This document shows, piece by piece, positions 58,465 to 64,000 of a stretch of 64,000 nt of DNA (positions within the stretch are counted from its first letter, which is position 1; each line of letters starts with the position of its first letter). The stretch covers positions 2,169,001 to 2,233,000 of the forward strand of contig NZ_BIFR01000001.1 of assembly GCF_003967535.1 (NCBI RefSeq), given 5' to 3'. The notes beneath the pieces are model-generated. The model was not told the origin of the DNA and made no database searches. It saw only the letters and a program-made list of their open reading frames with translations. The DNA is from Tengunoibacter tsumagoiensis. GTDB taxonomy: Bacteria > Chloroflexota > Ktedonobacteria > Ktedonobacterales > Ktedonobacteraceae. Both the position numbers and the translations under genes were made by a program.

Positions 58465-59814
58465 ATGAGCACAATTAGCAAACCCCAGGAGCTGGACCGC
58501 TTTGCCCCTACCACTCAGCAAGTTATCAGATTAGCGCAACAGCAAGCAATGCAGATGGCAGCAAGTAGTATTGCACCAGAGCATATGTTGTTGGCCCTTG
58601 TTCTCCAATCGGATGAGCGAGTGCTAAAAGCGCTGAATCAACTTGGCATGGAGTTCTCATCTTTGCGAGCACAGAGTGAGGCTCTGATCCAGCCACATAT
58701 GGAGAAAAGTGTTGAAGTGGATGATCCTCTCTTTGCATTGCCACTATCGCGAGAAACCCGTGAATGTATTGAATGGACGCTCTGCTTTATTTCACAGATG
58801 CATACCTCTACTATTCAGCCTGAACACCTCTTGTTAGGAGTGTTACGTCACCCGCGCACACAACCATTACTCTCTTTTCTCGTACCAGAAGTTGCAACGC
58901 TTCAGACGCGAATCTCTGAGGCTGTAGGACCGGCCTACAGCAGTTATATGGATCAGTTAATCCAGAGCCGCGCACGCGAGCAGAGCCTGGTCTATTATCA
59001 GCGTGGGCCCGGTCGCAGAGTGTTACGCAAGCTAGAGCGGCCAACCGAGCTTTTCGTTGATATCGAGGGAATGGAAGCAGAGAAGCGAGCGTTAATGGAT
59101 GTGGTTGGCTTTCTTAAAGGGTATCCATCTTTTCAGGCGAGTGCTGGACGTTTTCCTCGTGGTATCCTCTTAGCGACGACATCAATAAATGAGAGCCGTC
59201 TTCTGGTACGTGCAACCGCAGGAGAGGCCGTGGTGCCATTGCTTACCCTCTCATTGACTGCTCTGGTCGAATTATTGGTTGATCTCCAGGCGCAAGTGCT
59301 TCAGCTTGATGACCTGGAGTTGCCTGGCCGCGAATATGTGCTTCTACGCAAAGGAGGAAGTGCTGAGAGAGGGCAGCGCTATCTGCAACATATTTTTCAG
59401 GAGGCGAAGACGTTATCTCCCGTGATTGTTGCATTAGAAGGTCTGGATGCTCTTACACGATTGGAACATGGAGAAGGGCGAGCAGAATTGATCAGTCAAC
59501 TGGGAGTTGAACTGGAGAGCATAGATAAACACTATCGCATGGTCGTGATTGCATCAACCGAGCACCCACATCTGGTTGATCCCGTCCTCTTAAAGATAGG
59601 GCGATTTGAACAGCAGATCACCAACGTATCCCTGGCCTCTGGATCTGAGTTGCAGCATTTTTGCGCAACCTGCCGAAGAGAGTTACAGAGTGGATGGTCC
59701 TATTGCATGTATTGTGGAGCTTCACAGGCAAGGGTCTGCTCCCATTGTGGGACACCACGTCCGACGCTGGAGGGTGCATTGTTCTGTGCTCACTGTGGGA
59801 CGTCATATAGCTAA
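58465..59814 (+). CDS. Clp_N / inactive FtsH-like AAA / double Zn-ribbon protein (paralogue)
   Basis: A 449-residue paralogue of the previous gene. 10-155: Clp_N repeats (APTTQQVIRLAQQQAMQM, APEHMLLALV; IQPEHLLLGVLRH). 195-390: FtsH-type AAA with clear family flanks (DIEGMEAEKRALMDVVGFLKG, RFPRGILLATTS, RATAGEAVVPLLTLSLTALVE; VIASTEHPHLVDPVLLKIGRF). Walker A is replaced by ATTSINES (237-244) and Walker B reads VIVALEGLDAL, losing the catalytic Glu. The arginine region (KIGRFEQQ) survives, so it could still contact a neighbouring subunit. 400-445: double Zn-ribbon (CATC ... WSYCMYCG; CSHCG ... FCAHCG). AAAGGAA precedes the ATG. Confidence 0.87.
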   Translation: MSTISKPQELDRFAPTTQQVIRLAQQQAMQMAASSIAPEHMLLALVLQSDERVLKALNQLGMEFSSLRAQSEALIQPHMEKSVEVDDPLFALPLSRETRECIEWTLCFISQMHTSTIQPEHLLLGVLRHPRTQPLLSFLVPEVATLQTRISEAVGPAYSSYMDQLIQSRAREQSLVYYQRGPGRRVLRKLERPTELFVDIEGMEAEKRALMDVVGFLKGYPSFQASAGRFPRGILLATTSINESRLLVRATAGEAVVPLLTLSLTALVELLVDLQAQVLQLDDLELPGREYVLLRKGGSAERGQRYLQHIFQEAKTLSPVIVALEGLDALTRLEHGEGRAELISQLGVELESIDKHYRMVVIASTEHPHLVDPVLLKIGRFEQQITNVSLASGSELQHFCATCRRELQSGWSYCMYCGASQARVCSHCGTPRPTLEGALFCAHCGTSYS

Positions 59815-59831
59815 CCTTCTGTGTCGGCAGC

Positions 59832-59858
59832 GACCTCTCTGTATTGAAGAGAGAGGTC
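59832..59858 (+). terminator. Hairpin after the Clp_N/AAA/Zn-ribbon genes
   Basis: Perfect 9-bp stem GACCTCTCT/AGAGAGGTC with loop GTATTGAAG, 17 bases past the stop. No long U-tract. The next 220 bases to the peptidase gene hold no gene. Confidence 0.55.
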
Positions 59859-60080
59859 CTCATCAGGGCTGGATGCAAGTATATCTTGAAAACCTCTAGA
59901 AGTTGAGGCGAAAAGAGCGTGGAGGTGGTGCCCACGATGATGTTGAATTGATTTGAGTTGATGATTCGTGATAGAAGAGAGCGAATAACCATAATGCTCT
60001 TATGCCATTTCATTGATAGAAGCAAATATCAGTTCGAATCGATCATTTTTTGCTGATGTTGATTGGAGGGAGACCCATCT

Positions 60081-61820
60081 ATGAGTAAAGTTGCACGTAC
60101 AGGTCGGGCCATAGGAAGCTGGCTGACTGGCGTCATATGTTGCTGCCTGTTGTTAGTGCCTCTTGCTAGTTGTAACACGCCACAAGGTCCGGATACCTCG
60201 TTACAGCCAACGCCCCTGGATCTGGGTATTCCAGCCGAGTCGTTAAAATCACCAGTTACAGGACCCCTGGCTGGCGATACAAAATTACATGTACGCATTA
60301 CCTTTAAAATTGATCCAAACCTTCTCAATCAGTCTCAGCAGCAGACAATGCAGCCGGGACAGAGCTCTCATCTAGAACAATTTGCCAATAAAATTGGTAT
60401 TGATGATGCCAAATATCAGAAGATCAAAGCCTTTTTTCATACCCAGGGAATCGATATCAATTTAAGTCAATTACGCACCCATCTGGCGATCGAAGCAAAA
60501 GCCAGTACTCTTGCCAGATTGTTACAGACAGATTTTGTCGTCCATAACTATAATGGAAAAAGTTTTTACGCTCCAGATACAAACAAACCTGCGAAAGTGC
60601 CACAGTTTTTAGCGAATTCTATTGATGCAATTACAGGGTTGGATAATTACAGTGCTGTGCCAAAGCAAGATCTTCATTTCAATGTTCAGCAGCCCGCGCA
60701 GCCAGCAGCCGATTGTTCGCCTCAGGATCAGACCCTGCTTCCCAAAGAGATTGCTCATACCTATGGTTTTGATCAGCTCTGGAATCGTGGCCTGCATGGA
60801 GAGAACATGACCATTAACCTTGTAGAGATTGATGGGTCATATAGAGACGATATTCAAAATTACTTTGATTGTATCCAATTTAAAGGGAAGCTAACTACAG
60901 TCAATGTGGATGGTTCTCCAAAGGAAGCGTTGGGTGAGTCAACATTAGATATTCAGATGGTTGCGGGACTGGCTCGTTCTAGCAATATTAAAGTCTATCA
61001 GACTGATGCTAGCGATCAGAATAGTGATGTCTGGGTGAATGTTAATGATGAGCTCCAGCAGCTCTTGAATGACAACGTAAATAACGCAAATTCTGGGAAT
61101 GTTGTAAGTATTAGTCTGGGAGCGGCAGAAGGAGAGATGACCACGAGTGATGTAAAAGCGATTGATAGCAGTCTGCGTCAGTTGTCACAGGTAGAACACC
61201 TTGCGGTGTTTGTGGCGAGTGGGGACTGTGGAGCTTTTACCAGCCGACGTTATGGTGATCTTTCAGTCAGTTTTCCTGCTAGCGATCCCTGGTCAATTTC
61301 TGTTGGTGGAACCATTCTGCGCATTGACCAGAATGCGAATCGCGTCTCCGAAGGGGCCTGGTCGGAACAGGCGGGGTCACAATGTCAAAATAACTGGGGA
61401 AGTGGTGGTGGTAACAGCAAGCTGTACCAGCGATCAAATTGGCAGAAAGCCCCTGGCGTCGATAATCGTTATTCGCAAGGACGACGTCAGGTTCCAGATG
61501 TCTCAGCGGTGGCCTATGGATTGGCAGTCTACTTCCAGGGGCAGTGGGGTGCCGTGGGAGGCACAAGTGCATCTGCGCCGATCTGGGCAACCGGACTGGC
61601 TCTGGTGAATCAGCAGCTTGCTCAGCGTAGCCATAAAGTAAGTTCGACACCCGATCTCTTTTATAAAGCGGCAACGCAAAACAATGGCAAGCATCCCTAC
61701 TATGATGTGACCCAGGGCGATAACCTGTACTATAAAGCAACTTCGGGCTGGGATTATGCAACTGGTCTGGGAACATTGAATCTCCCTGATTTTGCAGATA
61801 CAGTGGGAAAGCTCACGTAG
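60081..61820 (+). CDS. S53 family peptidase (sedolisin/kumamolisin type), lipoprotein
   Basis: A 579-residue secreted pro-peptidase. Signal peptide with lipobox (LVPLASC), then the pro-kumamolisin activation domain (about 70-190), then the S53 catalytic domain. The Glu-x3-Asp pair is in GESTLDIQMVAG, the oxyanion Asp in VASGDCGA, and the nucleophile in GAVGGTSASAPIWA (SGTSxSxP-type). All catalytic residues are present. Most S53 enzymes are acid proteases; a lipid anchor would hold this one at the cell surface. The frame opens at 60063; GGAGGGAG favours the ATG at 60081. Confidence 0.93.
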   Translation: MSKVARTGRAIGSWLTGVICCCLLLVPLASCNTPQGPDTSLQPTPLDLGIPAESLKSPVTGPLAGDTKLHVRITFKIDPNLLNQSQQQTMQPGQSSHLEQFANKIGIDDAKYQKIKAFFHTQGIDINLSQLRTHLAIEAKASTLARLLQTDFVVHNYNGKSFYAPDTNKPAKVPQFLANSIDAITGLDNYSAVPKQDLHFNVQQPAQPAADCSPQDQTLLPKEIAHTYGFDQLWNRGLHGENMTINLVEIDGSYRDDIQNYFDCIQFKGKLTTVNVDGSPKEALGESTLDIQMVAGLARSSNIKVYQTDASDQNSDVWVNVNDELQQLLNDNVNNANSGNVVSISLGAAEGEMTTSDVKAIDSSLRQLSQVEHLAVFVASGDCGAFTSRRYGDLSVSFPASDPWSISVGGTILRIDQNANRVSEGAWSEQAGSQCQNNWGSGGGNSKLYQRSNWQKAPGVDNRYSQGRRQVPDVSAVAYGLAVYFQGQWGAVGGTSASAPIWATGLALVNQQLAQRSHKVSSTPDLFYKAATQNNGKHPYYDVTQGDNLYYKATSGWDYATGLGTLNLPDFADTVGKLT

Positions 61821-61990
61821 TGCTGATCTGTAGCAGTCTGAAGGGATAGGGTTTCTGGCGCGATACATTCTCATTGGAGGGCAGAAGGCGCTATAATGGA
61901 GCGACGACAGAGAGCATCTATAGAAGTGTTTTTTGAAGAACTGCTCTGTGGTATATCGCAATCTGTGCATAGTAAAGAGGAGTGTAGAGC

Positions 61991-62806
61991 ATGGTTCAGG
62001 AGCCCTTTCCCTCCTGCACTTACTGTGGGGCAATGATCAGGCGTGGCAAACGATTTTGTCGTAATTGTGGGCAGCCTATCGCTCTCTCCGAGTCGTTTAT
62101 CTCTCTTTCTCTCCCAATCCATCCTTCTCAAACAGTGCTCAATTCATCCCCACCAGAACAGCAATTGGAAACAGAGATTATTCCAGAAGACCAGCCTTTG
62201 CCTTCTGGCACCGGCCATCCCCTCTCCCGACGTTTGCGGTCCCCTCTCCCCCATCTCAAGAGAAAACAGTTCTTCCTCTTACTCTGCCTGATAGGTATTA
62301 TTTTTGCCCTCACAACCTCGTTAGGATGGACTCTATGGCTTACCCTGCAAAAGGTTTCCGATGTATCTGTACAATCAAATATGCAAGTAAAAGAACAGCC
62401 ATCGCAAACGCAACCTACAGTCACAGATACAAAAACTATCACACTGCAAAGACCCTTTAGCTATGCTGGCCTGGATTGGATCCTGACCACAGTCAGTCTG
62501 CACCCGAAGACATCCACTTCATGGGAACTTACTGTCGTGTTAACGGTCAGAAACTCTCTTACACAAGTAGTTATCCCTGGCTCAGCTTTTAATTATGCCC
62601 ATTTGCAGAGTGGAGCATCAACGTTTAATCTTCAGAACAGCACAATACCAGTGAGCTTTGAACCAGCGACCACCACCAGAGGGACAATGACCTTTCTTGT
62701 TTCTCAAGGGAATGCTTCCTATAGACTCCATTTTGCGTCTAGCACTCCTCAGATCGACGGATTTCATACAGTAGAAATTGATTTTAACTGTTGCATAGCT
62801 GCCTGA
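61991..62806 (+). CDS. Zn-ribbon membrane protein with extracytoplasmic beta domain
   Basis: 271 residues: N-terminal zinc ribbon (CTYCGAMIRRGKRFCRNCGQ), disordered linker, one membrane helix (about 92-117, FFLLLCLIGIIFALTTSLGW) and an extracytoplasmic beta-sandwich-like domain (about 150-265) resembling DUF4352-type modules (LDWILTTVSLHPKTSTSWEL, VLTVRNS). Function unknown. AGAGGAG is seven bases before the ATG. It converges on the propeller gene with four bases between stops. Confidence 0.72.
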   Translation: MVQEPFPSCTYCGAMIRRGKRFCRNCGQPIALSESFISLSLPIHPSQTVLNSSPPEQQLETEIIPEDQPLPSGTGHPLSRRLRSPLPHLKRKQFFLLLCLIGIIFALTTSLGWTLWLTLQKVSDVSVQSNMQVKEQPSQTQPTVTDTKTITLQRPFSYAGLDWILTTVSLHPKTSTSWELTVVLTVRNSLTQVVIPGSAFNYAHLQSGASTFNLQNSTIPVSFEPATTTRGTMTFLVSQGNASYRLHFASSTPQIDGFHTVEIDFNCCIAA

Positions 62807-62810
62807 TGAG

Positions 62811-63980
62811 CTAGTGATCAGGAGTCAGATATGCTAACTGGGAGGAGGACCCGATAATCTGGAGAAAGAGAATACGCCCATCTTTTAGCCAGAAAGGCGT
62901 GTCTTGAATACCTGTAAGCTTCGGCAATGTAATATGAGCCGTTTGGGCCTCATATATTCGTAAGATCCCCCCATCGCTGTAGATAAGAGCTCGACCATCT
63001 GGTGACCAGCTCCAGCCTTGTAGCGTTGCCTTAATCGGTACCTCAAACTCAATGTGTTTGGTATGGATATTTAGCGTTTGTAATGTAGTCTGTTTCGTCG
63101 CTGAAATCTTTTCATATGTGAGGGACTGGCTATTGGGTGACCAGGCCAATGCCCCAATGCTAAAGTCACCAGCTTGAACAAGTTTTTGCAAGTGCAGATT
63201 GTGCATTTGTAAAAGATAGATCTCAAGGCAAGGTTGGGTCAGTGTCGTCGGACTTACTGATCCGGCAGCACTTACAACGATAGCCAGTTGCGTCCCATCA
63301 GGGGACCATAGCAGCAGTCGTGGAGTAAGCGAGAGGGGCCAGAAGGCCTGCATTTGAGTCTGCTGACCATCTGGATTGGTGCGCCATAACTGAATTTTGC
63401 CTGCCTGCTGAAGCATATAGGTGATAGGTTGGGTCTGTGAGGGAGCCCAGGTTGCTGCCAGAGCCTCAGGCTTGAGTGGAGACATATACTGTCCAGTTGG
63501 AATCATTGCCAGTAAAGGGAGCGCAGTTGTATCAGTGGCGACGGTCGCCACCAGCGCAGAACCATTGGGGGCCCAGGCAGCAGTGATGGCATCGTGCATG
63601 ACCAGCGTATTATGTGCAATAGGATCTGCTAGATCAGTGGTGTACATCACACCTGGTTGATGTGCTGCTTGATAAAGCAGATGGTGTTCAGTTGGATCAA
63701 GCGAGATAAGTTTGCCACCATTATGAAGCTCTGGCGATACAGCCTCCACTGGTCCAACCTGATAGACTACCGACGAAGGAGCAGAGATAGGAACAGGGCG
63801 AAAGGTGAAGAGAGCACAGAGTATGAGAGAAGCCGCTAGAGCGAGACTGCAAGTGGTGAGCCATCTCGACTGCGGGAAGCCAGGTGCATGAATTTTGCGC
63901 AAGATCTGGGAGCGTAACTCAGGAGTAAAATGAATTTGTTCAGTCTGTTGTTGAAAAAAATGGGAGAGTCTTTTCTCCAA
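62811..63980 (-). CDS. Membrane-anchored beta-propeller (TolB/WD40-like) protein
   Basis: At least 389 residues. A cytoplasmic N-terminus (LSHFFQQQTEQIHFTPELRSQILRKI, in part), one membrane helix (about 40-61) and a large outer domain with propeller repeats of the TolB type: AAWAPNGSALVA, LLWSPDGTQLAIV, LAWSPNSQSLTYE, WSWSPDGRALIYS and FWLKDGRILFL. The short N-terminal helix plus one membrane segment resembles anti-sigma-like proteins. The start used is a TTG; the frame is open to the window edge (ETYHPILEKR precedes), so the true 5' end may lie beyond 64000. Confidence 0.7.
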   Translation of the reverse strand: MEKRLSHFFQQQTEQIHFTPELRSQILRKIHAPGFPQSRWLTTCSLALAASLILCALFTFRPVPISAPSSVVYQVGPVEAVSPELHNGGKLISLDPTEHHLLYQAAHQPGVMYTTDLADPIAHNTLVMHDAITAAWAPNGSALVATVATDTTALPLLAMIPTGQYMSPLKPEALAATWAPSQTQPITYMLQQAGKIQLWRTNPDGQQTQMQAFWPLSLTPRLLLWSPDGTQLAIVVSAAGSVSPTTLTQPCLEIYLLQMHNLHLQKLVQAGDFSIGALAWSPNSQSLTYEKISATKQTTLQTLNIHTKHIEFEVPIKATLQGWSWSPDGRALIYSDGGILRIYEAQTAHITLPKLTGIQDTPFWLKDGRILFLQIIGSSSQLAYLTPDH

Positions 63981-64000
63981 AATCGGATGATAAGTCTCCC

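Noticed and set aside
60029..60060. tRNA T-arm-like GTTCGAATCGATC near 60035
   Set aside because: No cloverleaf can be formed with the surrounding sequence.

Overview
The window looks like chromosomal DNA of a Chloroflexota bacterium, most likely of class Ktedonobacteria. This is inferred from the overall gene style: moderate GC, many Zn-ribbon and GAF/PAS proteins, lipoproteins with lipoboxes, an IscB transposon, and menaquinone rather than ubiquinone genes. I see no rRNA, tRNA or CRISPR array. Promoters often carry an extended -10 (TGnTATAAT), and tandem or inverted repeats are common between genes.

Layout. 1-4138: partial smpB (minus), then an MMPL exporter overlapping a CrtC/AttH-like lipoprotein. 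4135-6092: a complete IS200/IS605-type element with omega RNA, intact IscB nuclease and intact Y1 transposase. 6158-11940: PhoD-like phosphatase (minus), then a GAF/PAS histidine kinase with its OmpR-type regulator. 12159-12551: a 0.4-kb internally deleted relative of the IscB element that keeps both ends and the omega RNA region. 12705-22658: a chemosensory operon (DUF4388/PATAN, two CheY, CheW, MCP, CheA-REC hybrid) in the order of cyanobacterial pix/pil taxis operons. 22786-29253: small ORF, leuB, Gfo/Idh/MocA dehydrogenase and sugar isomerase on minus, diverging from lacI-type regulator, adenosine deaminase and HAD hydrolase on plus.

29542-34661: four redox genes (NuoB; a NuoI-half/NuoE-half fusion; a NuoF with altered FMN/NADH motif; a [2Fe-2S]/GltD/multi-[4Fe-4S] protein). 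They make an unusual soluble complex without NuoC or NuoD. 35117-40848: DUF4126, BON-domain protein, AAA ATPase, PLP trans-sulfuration enzyme, NUDIX. 41031-48713: small Cys-rich protein, Zn-ribbon pseudokinase, menG and a polyprenyl diphosphate synthase (menaquinone), PflX-type radical SAM, an RG-rich disordered protein, a lipoprotein. 48854-52006: polyamine genes (agmatinase, AdoMet decarboxylase, deoxyhypusine-synthase-like). 52181-56200: hemolysin III, uvrB, a methyltransferase.

56416-59814: three consecutive genes ending in the same double Zn-ribbon. The first has a ribbon-helix-helix-like N-terminus; the other two join a ClpC-type N domain to an FtsH-like AAA core whose Walker A and B are destroyed. 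This is the best candidate for an undescribed system, followed by the redox cluster and the stand-alone omega RNA element. The window ends with a lipid-anchored S53 peptidase, a Zn-ribbon membrane protein and a membrane-anchored beta-propeller protein (minus).
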